Source: Bryobacterales bacterium
GTDB taxonomy: Bacteria > Acidobacteriota > Terriglobia > Bryobacterales > UBA6623
DNA: 56,784 bases
Assembly (NCBI GenBank): GCA_028819235.1
Contig: JAPPMC010000036.1
Span: forward strand, 1 to 56,784
Reading direction: 5' to 3'
Shown: positions 17,632-26,761 of the stretch, piece by piece
Layout: each line of letters starts with the position of its first letter
Position numbering within the stretch: position 1 is the stretch's first letter
The notes under the pieces: generated by a model
What the model saw: the letters and a program-made list of their open reading frames with translations, nothing else
The model's database searches: none
Told to the model about the DNA's origin: nothing
Translations under genes and position numbers: made by a program

Positions 17632-18588
17632 TCAGGGTGCTGAAATCGCGGCAATTGTCGCCGCGATGGATCCGACGGTTACCCGCGTGCCCGGTGCCGC
17701 GGCAGACCTGCGCACCATCGCAAAGCCCGCCCACTTGCGGCCATCAGTGGAGATCCGGAAGAGCGACGTGAGCGATCCGACGGCCTTGCCGCCGTGAATG
17801 ACCGTCCGGTCTGTCGGTTCTTCTGGAGACTCCAAGTCGACAGCCACCAGTAGCCTCCTCACGCGACCGCGCGAGCGCACCCGTTCAACGATCTCTTGGC
17901 CGGTGTAGCAGCCCTTGGTGAACGAGACCGCCGAAAACACCTGCGTCTCGTGGGGAATGCTGTCCGCGCCGAAATCCAACCCGAACCGTGGCACCCGTCT
18001 CCGCACCCTGGCAATTGCGCATTCTCTTGCGCTGGCCTGTAGAGCCCCGAGCCGCTCTAGGCGCTCCCGCAGATCCGGGGCATCGCCGGGCGCGGTCTCG
18101 AGCCAGAATCCGTCGTGGCCGCCCACCGGCGCGCGCGTTACAAGACCTGCTGCGAACGAGGACGACTGCAGCTTGGAGCTTGGTGGCTCTGCGCCCACCG
18201 CGGAGAGCAGCCGTGCCGCATGGGGTCCGGCCAATCCCGTCACCGCCAGCTGCCCTGAGACGTCCTCCAGATCGACGTCGTCCATGATGATGTAGCTCTC
18301 GATGTGATCCCGTAGGCTCTGGCGCACGGCCGAGTCGCACACGACTAAGACATGGTCAGCTGCCACGAACAGGTGGCTGTCGGCCTGGATCTTTCCTTGG
18401 GGACTGAGGAAGAAGGCGTAGGTGCCTTGGCCGGGGGCAAGGCCCTCCAGGTCGTTGCTGCAGATCGCGTGGAGCAGGCGGACCCGGTCTGATCCCGTGG
18501 CCCGCAGCCGGCCTTGGTCGGACAGGTCGGCCCACGCCGCGCCCAGTTGGAATTGCTCGACTGCCCCCACGGCCGAGATTGGTAGCAT
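17632..18588 (-). CDS. YgfZ/GcvT-family folate-binding protein
   Basis: The 318-residue protein resembles the T-protein of glycine cleavage but carries the YgfZ signature KGCYTGQEIVERVRSRG, whose Cys and Gln are diagnostic. YgfZ binds tetrahydrofolate and supports iron-sulfur cluster enzymes such as MiaB. The N-terminal part (RLLHAICSNDLEGL, FFLSPQGKIQADSHLFV) is the folate-binding barrel. The start at 18588 (MLPISAV) is favoured. An alternative at 18597 would overlap the first bases of the divergent hydrolase gene, so the promoters of one or both genes must lie inside the neighbouring coding sequence. Confidence 0.85.
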   Translation of the reverse strand: MLPISAVGAVEQFQLGAAWADLSDQGRLRATGSDRVRLLHAICSNDLEGLAPGQGTYAFFLSPQGKIQADSHLFVAADHVLVVCDSAVRQSLRDHIESYIIMDDVDLEDVSGQLAVTGLAGPHAARLLSAVGAEPPSSKLQSSSFAAGLVTRAPVGGHDGFWLETAPGDAPDLRERLERLGALQASARECAIARVRRRVPRFGLDFGADSIPHETQVFSAVSFTKGCYTGQEIVERVRSRGRVRRLLVAVDLESPEEPTDRTVIHGGKAVGSLTSLFRISTDGRKWAGFAMVRRSAAAPGTRVTVGSIAATIAAISAP

Positions 18589-18595
18589 ACCAGCC

Positions 18596-19228
18596 ATGAT
18601 CCACGAGGTCCTGCCCGTCGGGCCGCTGCAGTGCAACTGCTCGATCTGGGGCGACGAGGAGACCCGCGAGGCCGTTGTGGTGGACCCGGGCGACGACATC
18701 CGCCGGATCCGGGCGATCCTCAGTCGGCACGGCTTGGCTGTCAAGTGGATCGTGATAACCCATGCGCACGCCGATCACATCGGCGGCGCGAATCGGCTTC
18801 GGTCGCTGACGGGGGCGCCGGTCTACATGCACCCGGCCGATCACGAGCTGCTCCCCCACTTGGCCTTGCAGGCGGCGTGGCTCGGCATGCGCGATCCGGG
18901 AGCAGTGGACATCGACACGGCCCTGGCGGAGGGCGACACGCTCGGACCGGCAGGTGCCAGCCTTACCGTTCTGCATACCCCGGGCCACACGCTGGGCAGC
19001 GTCAGCCTGCTGTCCTCCGAGGAGCGCAAGCTGCTGGCTGGCGACACCCTGTTCCGCGGCTCGATCGGACGGACCGACCTGCCGGGAGGCGACTACCGCA
19101 AGATCTTGGGTTCCATCAAGACCAAGCTGCTGTGCCTTGACGACGACATCGCCGTGACATGCGGGCACGGGCTTCCCACAACGCTAGGCCGTGAGCGGGA
19201 GCAGAACTACTTCCTCCGCAACCTATGA
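18596..19228 (+). CDS. Metallo-beta-lactamase-fold hydrolase, glyoxalase II/YcbL-like
   Basis: This 210-residue MBL-fold protein binds two metals through HAHADH (His56, His58, Asp60, His61), a His in HTPGHTLGSV, the Asp of LLAGDTLF and the terminal His of CGHGLP. Such short, stand-alone proteins hydrolyse thioesters such as S-lactoylglutathione or related metabolites. Seven nt before the ATG is a TAGCAT -10-like box, so the message may be leaderless. The gene diverges from the ygfZ-like gene with only 7 bp between start codons. The DJ-1 gene follows after 36 nt. Confidence 0.88.
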   Translation: MIHEVLPVGPLQCNCSIWGDEETREAVVVDPGDDIRRIRAILSRHGLAVKWIVITHAHADHIGGANRLRSLTGAPVYMHPADHELLPHLALQAAWLGMRDPGAVDIDTALAEGDTLGPAGASLTVLHTPGHTLGSVSLLSSEERKLLAGDTLFRGSIGRTDLPGGDYRKILGSIKTKLLCLDDDIAVTCGHGLPTTLGREREQNYFLRNL

Positions 19229-19264
19229 CGCGCGGCCCGAAGCGCCGGGCTAGAATTGGGGCTT

Positions 19265-19816
19265 ATGGCTGGGAAGATCCTGCTGATCACGGGTGACTCC
19301 GGCGAGAGCTACGAGGCGCTCTTCGCCGTGCATCGCTTCCAAGAGGCGGGCTACGAACCCGTCGTGGCCGCCACTTCCGCTCGCCGCCTGCATCTGGTGA
19401 TGCACGATTTCGAGCCCGGTTGGGACACCTACATCGAGCGTAAGGGTTATGGGCTCTCGGCGGACGTCGCCTTCGACGACGTGAACGTCGCTGACTACGC
19501 CGCCGTCCTCATGCTCGGGGGTCGTGCGCCGGAGTTCCTGCGCCACATCCGGAGGGTCGTGGAGATCGTCAGGGAGTTCGCCGACCAAGGCAAGCCGATC
19601 TTTTCGATCTGCCACGGAATCCAGATCCTCGTGGCGGCCGATCTGGTAAAGGGCAGGACCGTGACCTGCTACGTGCACGTCCGTTCTGAGGCCGAGCGCG
19701 CGGGGGCTCGATACTCCGAGCGGCAAGCCGTGCGCGACGGGAACCTCGTCAGCGCACAGACTTGGGAGTCGCACCCGGAGTTCTATCGGGAGGTGTTCGC
19801 CTGCCTAGAGCGCTGA
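19265..19816 (+). CDS. DJ-1/PfpI-family protein
   Basis: This 183-residue protein has the glutamine amidotransferase-like fold of the DJ-1/PfpI group. The nucleophile elbow is SICHGIQ (Cys116), and the supporting Glu is in the early segment GESYEALF. VLMLGGRAPEFLR and GRTVTCYVHVR are usual motifs. Members act as glyoxalases/deglycases, chaperones or peptidases, so no single reaction can be assigned; the preceding glyoxalase-II-like hydrolase makes a carbonyl-detoxification link attractive but unproven. The ATG at 19265 follows a TAGAAT box by 8 nt with no SD, so a transcript of its own is likely. It is convergent with the VWFA gene. Confidence 0.85.
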   Translation: MAGKILLITGDSGESYEALFAVHRFQEAGYEPVVAATSARRLHLVMHDFEPGWDTYIERKGYGLSADVAFDDVNVADYAAVLMLGGRAPEFLRHIRRVVEIVREFADQGKPIFSICHGIQILVAADLVKGRTVTCYVHVRSEAERAGARYSERQAVRDGNLVSAQTWESHPEFYREVFACLER

Positions 19817-19837
19817 ACCGGTCAAACCGAGCGCGCA

Positions 19838-21973
19838 CTATTCGTCCCCGGACGGGTCGACGATCTGGAATCCCCTTACAATGGCCCGCCGGTCTCCCCG
19901 GTACTGCGGCAGCAGGGCAGCCAATGTGTAGTCACCCGGATCAAGGTCCGCCGACTGCAGGGCCGCGAGATAGCGCACCCTACGTGCTTGGGGCTGGGAC
20001 ACTGTCTGGAAGGCCTTGACAGGTATCCGCTCCACCCTTTGATTCCCGCGATAGAGGGCGAGAGCCGGACTGGGAGGGCTGGCGAGTGTCTCTGCGTCCA
20101 GGTTGTACACGTCGTACAGGAGGAAGATCGAGGCCCCCTTGGCGAACGCCTTCACGGCCGTAGGGAAAAACTGGCTTCCCTTTACGACCAGCACGCTTTC
20201 GCCTGCGTTTCCGGGGCTTCTTCCGCCGGACTGGCCGGTGTCCTGGATCCGCCCTGTGAGCATCAGCGTACTGGCAGCGATGCCGTCGGCGTTGGCGGGG
20301 ATCCTGATCGCGGCGCTGTAGCTGCCCAGCGAGCCGGAGAGATCGTCCCGAACCACCACTCTCCAGTCATACACGCCAGGAGCGAGGGAAATCTGGGAAC
20401 CGTAGTGAAGCCACGACGCAGAGTTGGCCCTGAGACGGGACATGTCATCCGCGCCCACCTTCATTTCGAATTGGCGCTCATCTATCACTGGGCTGCGCGA
20501 CCGGTCGGATGGGTCGCGCCTCGCTGCCGCTTGGGCCACGACCGTTAGCTTGATCTGTTCCGAATTGGCACGTCGCGACGATGGCAGGTCGCTTGAGCGC
20601 AGGCCCACGCAGTACACGAGCGTGGGCCTCCCTGCCGAGTCCCGGAACATCTCGTGGTCGATCACGATCGGCAGATCGGTGTGGGGCGCTTCAGATGTCA
20701 GGGCCTTGTGCAGGTGCAGATTCTTCTCCGACCGCGTCATTGCGGTGAATTGGCGTTCCTCGAAATACCCGCGCTGGTGGCTGACCTTCAGCCTGCCGTC
20801 GCTCACGCGCACCTTCAGGCGTCGTAGCCGGCCCCGCTGCTCGCGGTCTTCGGGATAGTACCCGAGCAGGTAGTACCCCCCGCTCTCGCGCTCGACCACG
20901 TCAAAGATCTCGCCGAAGTCATTGCTGTTCAGGACAGCCCTGCCACCTGTCCGCTGCGCGAGCTCCCACACGCCGTCCTGGTCGTTCTGGCGTCCTTCAG
21001 CAGGGGCGTTGAACAGCACGCCGGCAAGGCCCTCGCCAATCGCACCCGGCGGAAGCGCGGCCTCCGCATCCCCGCCCGGAGGCGTGGCCGTCAGGCCGGA
21101 GACGTCCGACACGAAGAAGCGCACGCGGGCACGGGTGGCCTCGTCCTCAAGGGCCTTCATCATGTCGATGTTGTCCTCGTCGACGGGGAGCCCGGTCATG
21201 AAGAGGACCACCATCTTGCGGCCCGGGAAGACGCTTAGCGCCCGGATGAGGTCGATGTACTCGTACATCCGCAGGCGCCTGTAAAGCGCAGCGCGGTCGG
21301 CAATCTCTTCCAGTCCGTCTTGGAAGTCATCGTTGAGGCCGTCCAGGTCGGCCAGTGCGGACTCGGTCCAGACGCTGGGCTGGACCTCTCGTGCCAGATC
21401 GACTGCCAGAGTGTCCACGAAGTTCGGGCCGTTTCGCGCCCGTAGCATCTCGTCCGCTAGGGAGTGCAGCTCGCTCTTGTCCGAAGTGAAGGGCGAGCCC
21501 TCAATCGACACCAGCAAGCCTGGCCTCACACTCTCGTTGACGAAGTCCTTCACGGCCTGGTGGATGCGGATCCGGTCTTGCCGCCGGCCGCGGGCCGCTA
21601 TGTAGACGAACGTGCTGCGCCGGAGTTCGGCCTGTCCCGCAGCAGCGTCCGCAGGGCTCGGCTCGTCCGGGGTCTCCCGTGGGTCCCGATCCACCAGCGG
21701 GGAAGGCGGCGGCACGAACTCAAATGTCGAGATCTCTTGAAGTCGGCCGTTCTCGGCCAGCTCAAAGTCCTCGCGTCGCAGGTCCGGCACTGGCCTGCCG
21801 CCCCGGCCGGTAACGCGGACCTCAATCTCCATCAGCGCCGTCTCGGCCTCGAAAACGGGGCCTGCCGGCTGCTGAGCGTGGGCGCCACGGACCGTCAGTG
21901 CGACAGCCGTAATTCCGATGAGAGCCGAGACACGTAATAGACCGTGCAGAGTTGGGATGCGGGCCGGGCGCAT
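19838..21973 (-). CDS. Secreted VWFA-related domain protein
   Basis: This 711-residue exported protein has a signal peptide (residues 1-33, HAQ before Gln). An N-terminal beta domain follows (VRVTGRGGRPVPDLRREDFEL), then a von Willebrand factor A-like domain (RRSTFVYIAARGRRQ, GRKMVVLFMTGLPVDED) of the type widespread in Acidobacteriota. The usual MIDAS DxSxS is not conserved: the first strand reads VYIAARG, so metal-dependent adhesion is doubtful. The C-terminal 300 residues form repeated beta strands with DPGDYTLAALLPQYRG at the end. A TAAGCT box lies 9 nt before the ATG. It may take part in cell-surface protein interactions; no function can be assigned. It lies downstream of the zinc-type receptor, separated by a hairpin. 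Confidence 0.78.
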   Translation of the reverse strand: MRPARIPTLHGLLRVSALIGITAVALTVRGAHAQQPAGPVFEAETALMEIEVRVTGRGGRPVPDLRREDFELAENGRLQEISTFEFVPPPSPLVDRDPRETPDEPSPADAAAGQAELRRSTFVYIAARGRRQDRIRIHQAVKDFVNESVRPGLLVSIEGSPFTSDKSELHSLADEMLRARNGPNFVDTLAVDLAREVQPSVWTESALADLDGLNDDFQDGLEEIADRAALYRRLRMYEYIDLIRALSVFPGRKMVVLFMTGLPVDEDNIDMMKALEDEATRARVRFFVSDVSGLTATPPGGDAEAALPPGAIGEGLAGVLFNAPAEGRQNDQDGVWELAQRTGGRAVLNSNDFGEIFDVVERESGGYYLLGYYPEDREQRGRLRRLKVRVSDGRLKVSHQRGYFEERQFTAMTRSEKNLHLHKALTSEAPHTDLPIVIDHEMFRDSAGRPTLVYCVGLRSSDLPSSRRANSEQIKLTVVAQAAARRDPSDRSRSPVIDERQFEMKVGADDMSRLRANSASWLHYGSQISLAPGVYDWRVVVRDDLSGSLGSYSAAIRIPANADGIAASTLMLTGRIQDTGQSGGRSPGNAGESVLVVKGSQFFPTAVKAFAKGASIFLLYDVYNLDAETLASPPSPALALYRGNQRVERIPVKAFQTVSQPQARRVRYLAALQSADLDPGDYTLAALLPQYRGDRRAIVRGFQIVDPSGDE

Positions 21974-22069
21974 ACTGCTCTCAGCTTAGGCCCTTACGTC
22001 GCGCGCCGCTCGAACGCCGCGCTGTGTGGTGGTCCCGCTTCCGGCCCGCCGGTTCAGTCGTCGATCCGG

Positions 22070-22117
22070 CGCGTCCGGCAACGCCCCTCTCAATCGGTCA
22101 TCGGGTTGCCGGACGCG
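22070..22117 (-). terminator. Strong hairpin after the His-rich receptor
   Basis: CGCGTCCGGCAAC (22070-22082) pairs perfectly with GTTGCCGGACGCG (22105-22117) around a 22-nt loop, 12 bp beyond the receptor stop on the minus strand. A 13-bp GC-rich stem here is most simply a terminator or a 3' mRNA-stabilising element. It separates the receptor from the VWFA gene. Confidence 0.6.
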
Positions 22118-22129
22118 GTTTGCGCCTGG

Positions 22130-24565
22130 TCAGAAGAAGCGCAGCACGTAGGTGGCCCGGATACCCCGTCCGATTTCGGGGGCCAAGTCCTTAATGAATG
22201 AAGAGTGGTTTCGGTACAGCTGGTCCCCAACGTTGAACACGTTTACCGCGAACTGGTGTGCAACCCGATTGCGCACGACTGTGTAGGACGCGCGCAGGTT
22301 GACAATTGCATAGGCGGCCGTGGGCGTCTCCAGGTCGAACGTGCGGTTCTGCTCGTCGGCCAGGATCAGCTCCGGCTCAAGGTGGAGACCCCCAATGTGG
22401 CAGTCGAATCCGAACCTTCCTCGAAGCGGGGGGATGCGCGGAAGCGGTGTATCCGACAACGTCTCCCGGGCGTCCACGTAGTCCATTCCGGCCTTTATCG
22501 TGAAGCCCGGAACAACGTGAATCCCCAGATTGGCCTCAGTGCCCACGAAGCGCGCGTCCCTCTGAATGAACTCCAGTTCGCCCAAACCATCCACCACTTC
22601 ACCGGTGGCGAACGGGAACACGAAGTTGTTGAAGCCGTAGTAGAACACGTTGAACTCGCCGTAGCCGCGCTCGGACTGGTGGCGCAGCGAGAAGTCGGCT
22701 CCTGTCGAAACTTCCGACTCGAGGTTGGGGTTTCCGACCTCGAACGCAAGCGTTCCCACGTGGGGCCCAAAGTTGTAGAGCTCTTCTAAAGAAGGGGCAC
22801 GGAAGCTGCGGGTGAGGTTGGCGACGAAGGCACCGCCGCGCCACGTCTCAGCGCGGATTCCAAAGGCAGCAGAAGCGCCGGTGAAGGTCCTGTCGATCGC
22901 GTCGGGCGCGTGATGCTCGTCTTCATGGTGCTCCTCGCCCTCCTCCTCTTCACCCTCTTCGTGCCCTTCCTCTTCTTGCTCGTCGTGCTCGTGGACCTCT
23001 CCGCGCTCTGCAAAGGCAGGCCGGTAGCGCTGGGTCTCGACACGCGCGCCGAACTGCAGCTTGACCCGCTCCAGGTCCACCTGTTCAAACGCGAATAGCG
23101 CGAGGCCACGCTGGTTCACCGGGGGAGACAGGGCTTCCTCGCCGAATGCCGAGTAATCGCGGTCAATTCCCCAGAAGCCGAACCGACCGCTGAGCGCCCC
23201 GTGCTCCGACTGCTCGAAGACCCCGCGGTAGACGAACTGGTCGTTGTTGAACGTCGTCCCTATTGCGGAATCTCCGTCATGGAAGTACTCGTACTCGTCA
23301 TGGTGCCAGTCGATCTGGCTGAGCTTAAGCGTGAAACCCTCGATCGGTCCGGCCAGATTGCGTAGGCCCCATGTGATGCGGTAGGCGTCTCGCCTGTTCC
23401 GCAGGGACACGCGCTCAAGCTCTTCCTCCTCGGAGCCTTCCTCGTCGTGGTCTTCCTCTTCTCCCTCCGCGTGGTCCTCTTCTTCGCCTTCGTGTTCATC
23501 TTCATGCTCGTCCTCATGGTCGTGGGCCCCGTGGAACTCGGACGCAAAGGGGACTCCGTTCCACCCCCGATTGGCCTCAGCCTGGAACGTCAGGTAGGTC
23601 TTTTCGCCATACCACCCGACCCCTCCCGCTCCGCTCTGCAGGCTGTTGCGCGAGTTGAAGACCTCGCCGACGCCCGGTGCCGAGTAATCGCCCGCCCGCA
23701 GGCCCGAGCCGGATCCCCAGAGTAGCCAGCGGCCAGCTCCCGCCTCGAACGAGGCCGCCGTGCCCGCGAGGGCGTTGGTCGTCCCGCCTGAAGCGGACAC
23801 ATGGCCCCGGACCCCTTCTCGAGGGAAGCGGTGGTGGTCCTCATGTCTGCTGACGACGTTGACCGTCCCGCCGGTGGCATTGCCGCTGTAGAGAAGCGTC
23901 GCCGGTCCCTTTACGATCTCGACCCGGTCCGCCAGCGAGACGTTCACCACTTCACCGTGGTCGCCCGAAGCGGAAGAGAGCGTGCCCGTGCGAATCCCGT
24001 CCTGCATGATCAGGACACGGTCACCGTCGAACCCGCGAATGATCGGGCGCGAGCTGCCGGGTCCGAAGCTACGCTTGGCGATTCCCGTGCCCACCCTGTG
24101 GTCCAACACCTCGCCGAGCGAACTCGCGGTCAGCGTGGACAGTTCGTGGGAGTCCATGGACTCCACCGACTGCAATGACGAGAAGGCGGTCTCCACGTGC
24201 TCCGTCGCCGTGACCGTGATCTCGTAGTGGTCCGCGGCCACCTCTAGGTGGAACGTCAGCGCTGTCTCGTCGCCCGCTGCGATCTCGACTACCTGCACTT
24301 CGCCCGTGAGGACCTCTCCGAGTCGGGAGACGACGTGGTAGCGGCCCGGGTGGACTCTCTCGAATTCAAACTTGCCGTCGTTGTCGGTGTATCTATGGGC
24401 TCCGAGCTCTACGATCAGTACGCTCGCCCCCCGGATTGGGTCGCCCGTCTCCAGCATTGCCACGGAGCCGGTGATGCGTCCGTCCTCGTCCGCAAATCCC
24501 GGGACCGAAGCCATTAGCGGCAGCAAGACGATGGCGCAAATGGCCAGCCTCTTCATCAGATACAT
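22130..24565 (-). CDS. TonB-dependent receptor with His/Glu-rich loops, probable zinc receptor
   Basis: This 811-residue outer-membrane receptor differs from the Oar group. It has a signal peptide (ends GFA), a short carboxypeptidase-regulatory-like domain (ITGSVAMLETGDPIRGASV), a classical plug (RPIIRGFDGDRVLIMQDGIR, VEIVKGPATLLYSGNATGG) and a 22-strand-type barrel ending in Phe-Phe. Two extracellular loops are extraordinarily rich in His, Asp and Glu (residues about 345-384 and 524-555). This resembles ZnuD-like receptors that capture zinc; nickel or cobalt is possible. ATG 24565 has GGAGG 8 nt upstream; a TTG at 24580 is unlikely. A near-consensus promoter with repeated elements lies upstream and may be metal-regulated. 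Confidence 0.85.
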   Translation of the reverse strand: MYLMKRLAICAIVLLPLMASVPGFADEDGRITGSVAMLETGDPIRGASVLIVELGAHRYTDNDGKFEFERVHPGRYHVVSRLGEVLTGEVQVVEIAAGDETALTFHLEVAADHYEITVTATEHVETAFSSLQSVESMDSHELSTLTASSLGEVLDHRVGTGIAKRSFGPGSSRPIIRGFDGDRVLIMQDGIRTGTLSSASGDHGEVVNVSLADRVEIVKGPATLLYSGNATGGTVNVVSRHEDHHRFPREGVRGHVSASGGTTNALAGTAASFEAGAGRWLLWGSGSGLRAGDYSAPGVGEVFNSRNSLQSGAGGVGWYGEKTYLTFQAEANRGWNGVPFASEFHGAHDHEDEHEDEHEGEEEDHAEGEEEDHDEEGSEEEELERVSLRNRRDAYRITWGLRNLAGPIEGFTLKLSQIDWHHDEYEYFHDGDSAIGTTFNNDQFVYRGVFEQSEHGALSGRFGFWGIDRDYSAFGEEALSPPVNQRGLALFAFEQVDLERVKLQFGARVETQRYRPAFAERGEVHEHDEQEEEGHEEGEEEEGEEHHEDEHHAPDAIDRTFTGASAAFGIRAETWRGGAFVANLTRSFRAPSLEELYNFGPHVGTLAFEVGNPNLESEVSTGADFSLRHQSERGYGEFNVFYYGFNNFVFPFATGEVVDGLGELEFIQRDARFVGTEANLGIHVVPGFTIKAGMDYVDARETLSDTPLPRIPPLRGRFGFDCHIGGLHLEPELILADEQNRTFDLETPTAAYAIVNLRASYTVVRNRVAHQFAVNVFNVGDQLYRNHSSFIKDLAPEIGRGIRATYVLRFF

Positions 24566-24588
24566 TACCGATTCCTCCAAGATTCACT

Positions 24589-24618
24589 AGAATAATCATC
24601 CAAATGCCACTGTGTCAA
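24589..24618 (-). promoter_or_regulatory. Sigma-70-like promoter of the His-rich receptor
   Basis: On the minus strand a perfect TTGACA (24613-24618) is followed after 18 nt by TATTCT (24589-24594), about 24 nt before the receptor ATG. It is one of only two near-consensus -35 boxes found in the window. The surrounding DNA is AT-rich compared with its neighbours. Confidence 0.7.
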
Positions 24619-24635
24619 CTATCTAATTCATCCAA
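24596..24635 (-). promoter_or_regulatory. Paired TTGGATGA elements overlapping the receptor promoter
   Basis: The octamer TTGGATGA occurs twice on the minus strand, at 24596-24603 (between -35 and -10) and 24628-24635 (just upstream of -35). The copies are 32 bp apart, about three helical turns. Such same-face direct repeats across a promoter fit a repressor or metal-sensor operator. No regulator gene is visible nearby. Confidence 0.4.
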
Positions 24636-24732
24636 CTCCGCCTTTTTTCGGACTGGGCTACTCACCAAAGGGCCGACGCGGCTCCTTGGGGTGGGCTCGC
24701 CACGTGCGGCCATCCACGCGCGAACATGGACC

Positions 24733-25179
24733 TTAAGAGGCCGTGGATCGTCCCCTGTGGACCAGCACTCTAAGGGCTGAGCGTTCCTTGGGATCCTGCA
24801 GGGCGGCTAGGATCTTGCGCTTCATTTTCAATGCCGTATTCTGATTGACACCCAGTCGGCGAGATAGCTCAGCACCGGAGATACGGCGGCCCGACCGCAT
24901 GATGAGGTGGATCGCCAGAAACCAACTGGTGAGGGGCAGCTTCGTCCAAGAGAACAGGGTGCCGGCAGTCAGAGACACCTGATTCTTGCAGCTGTTGCAC
25001 TGGAACAGCTGGCGCGTCCGCAGCCGACACCACGTGTCGCCACCGCAGCCGCGGCACTCGAAGCCGTCCGGCCACCGGGCCGCGTAGAGCGCATCCTCGC
25101 ACTTGCGCTCGTCTCCGAAATCTTGCAGGAAAGCTGCCAAGCGGCCATCTTTTCGGACCTTGCCATGCTCGCTGCTCAT
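24733..25179 (-). pseudogene. IS1595-family transposase, N-terminal remnant
   Basis: The 148-residue frame holds the amino-terminal zinc ribbon (CRGCGG, then CNSCKNQVSLTAGTLF) and the helix segment typical of IS1595 transposases (TKLPLTSWFLAIHLIMRSG, RRLGVNQNTALKMKRKIL). It stops shortly after, where the DDE/DDN catalytic domain should start, so it is a truncated copy. ATG 25179 was chosen because the family begins near the first helix. Terminal inverted repeats were not found. It separates the His-rich receptor promoter from lysC. Confidence 0.75.
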
Positions 25180-25399
25180 TCCTGTGTCGGTGTCGGCGAG
25201 GTGCCATTGCGCTACGCAGCCTGCGCCCTGCGGCGGTCCCTGCCGAGCCCTTGCCGACTTGGCTGCCGGCGCGCCTTGGTGCCTTTTTCTACTGCCTTCT
25301 ACCCACACAGGATAATGACTCTAGGTACTGTCCGCAAGGGTGGTTAGACCGGTCGGCCCTTGGGCAGCGGGGCGGATCCCGGCTGGCCTTGGAGCAACG

Positions 25400-26761
25400 A
25401 TGCTGGTCATGAAGTTCGGTGGGACGTCGGTGGGGACTGCCGCGGCCGTTCGAAGGGTCTGTTCTTTGGTCAAGGACCGCCTGCGTCGCGATCCGGTAGT
25501 GGTCGTTTCCGCGCTCGGCAAGACCACGGACATGCTTGAGCGCGCCGCTCGCATCGACCGGGTTCGGGCGTCCAGCCTGTTGGCATCGCTAGAGAAGTCG
25601 ACCGCAGACACGCTCCGGGGAGTCCTCGGCACGGCCGCTGGCACTGTCGTCCAACATGCTCGCCGCGTACTTGCAGAGGCGGCGGACCTGCAGTCCCGGC
25701 ATGCCGACGAGTCGGACCAGAACGCGCCGTCCCCCCTGCTGGACGATCTGCTTGGTTGCGGCGAGCGCATCTCGAGCCAGTTCATCGCCGAAGCGCTTCG
25801 ATCCCATTCTGTGCCGGCAGTTCACCTCGATACCCGCGACCTGTTCGTTACGGAGCGCCAACACGGTGGTGCCGCGCCGCTGTTCGGGCCCACGCGCGAC
25901 CGGTTACGGCCGGCCGTTCTCCGGGAGGTTGGCCAAGGTCTGGTTCCCGTGCTGGGCGGGTTCATCGCAAGGGCCGAGGACGGCAGCCCGACAACGCTTG
26001 GCCGGGGTGGCTCCGACCTTACGGCGTCGGTGACCGGTGCCGCTGTGGGGGCGGAGGAAGTGCAGATCTGGACTGACGTTGACGGCGTGATGACGGCGGA
26101 TCCGTCTTTGGTCGAATCTGCGCAAAGCCTCCCGCTGCTATCGCTCCAAGAGGCCGCCGAGTTGGCATATTTTGGCGGTCGAGTGCTGCATCCCTCGACA
26201 ATGTTGCCCGCGATCGAGCACGATGTCCCGATCCGGGTGCTCAATTCGATGCGGCCCGCCTCGCGCGGCACGCTGATCGTCCGCAATGTCCCGCCCGGGC
26301 AAGGGGTCGTGAAGTCAGTCGTGTACAAGGAGAACATCACGCTCATCGACATCCACTCGACGCGCATGCTGATGGCACATGGGTTCCTGGCGCGAATCTT
26401 CTCGATCTTTGATCGCCACAGGACGCCGGTCGACATGGTCTCGACCTCAGAGGTCAGCGTTTCGCTGACGGTGGATTCCGCGGACCGCCTGCCCGGAATC
26501 TTGGACGATCTGTCAAATATCGCCAGCGTGGAGGCAAAACCGGGAAAGGCAATCGTGTGTGTGGTCGGGGATGGGATCCGATATACTCTCGGCATCGCCG
26601 CCCGGGTCTTCCGGGCGTTGGACGGGATCCGGATCCGGATGATTTCGCTCGGTGCGTCGCGAGTGAACGTCGGTTTCGTGGTGGACGAAGAGGATCTCGC
26701 GCCCGCCGTGCGGCGCGTTCACGGCGAGTTCTTTCCGGACCAGCCCGGGGGGCAGACGTGA
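25400..26761 (+). CDS. lysC: Aspartate kinase
   Basis: This monofunctional aspartokinase (453 residues) phosphorylates aspartate in the first step toward lysine, threonine and methionine. The N-terminal kinase signature is KFGGTSVGTAAAV, followed by VVVSALGKTTDML, GRGGSDLTAS and the catalytic-lobe segment WTDVDGVMTADP. Two C-terminal ACT domains (about 310-450) imply allosteric feedback, probably by lysine. The segment FGGRVLHPSTMLPAIEHDVPIRV resembles single-subunit E. coli-type LysC. The start at 25400 has GGAGC a few nt upstream; Met at 25409 is a weaker alternative. The stop overlaps the dapB GTG by 4 nt, giving coupled expression. Confidence 0.92.
   Translation: MLVMKFGGTSVGTAAAVRRVCSLVKDRLRRDPVVVVSALGKTTDMLERAARIDRVRASSLLASLEKSTADTLRGVLGTAAGTVVQHARRVLAEAADLQSRHADESDQNAPSPLLDDLLGCGERISSQFIAEALRSHSVPAVHLDTRDLFVTERQHGGAAPLFGPTRDRLRPAVLREVGQGLVPVLGGFIARAEDGSPTTLGRGGSDLTASVTGAAVGAEEVQIWTDVDGVMTADPSLVESAQSLPLLSLQEAAELAYFGGRVLHPSTMLPAIEHDVPIRVLNSMRPASRGTLIVRNVPPGQGVVKSVVYKENITLIDIHSTRMLMAHGFLARIFSIFDRHRTPVDMVSTSEVSVSLTVDSADRLPGILDDLSNIASVEAKPGKAIVCVVGDGIRYTLGIAARVFRALDGIRIRMISLGASRVNVGFVVDEEDLAPAVRRVHGEFFPDQPGGQT

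Noticed and set aside
25308..25399. Terminal inverted repeat for the IS1595 remnant near CTGTCCGCAAGGGTGG
   Set aside because: No matching partner was found on the other side of the remnant.
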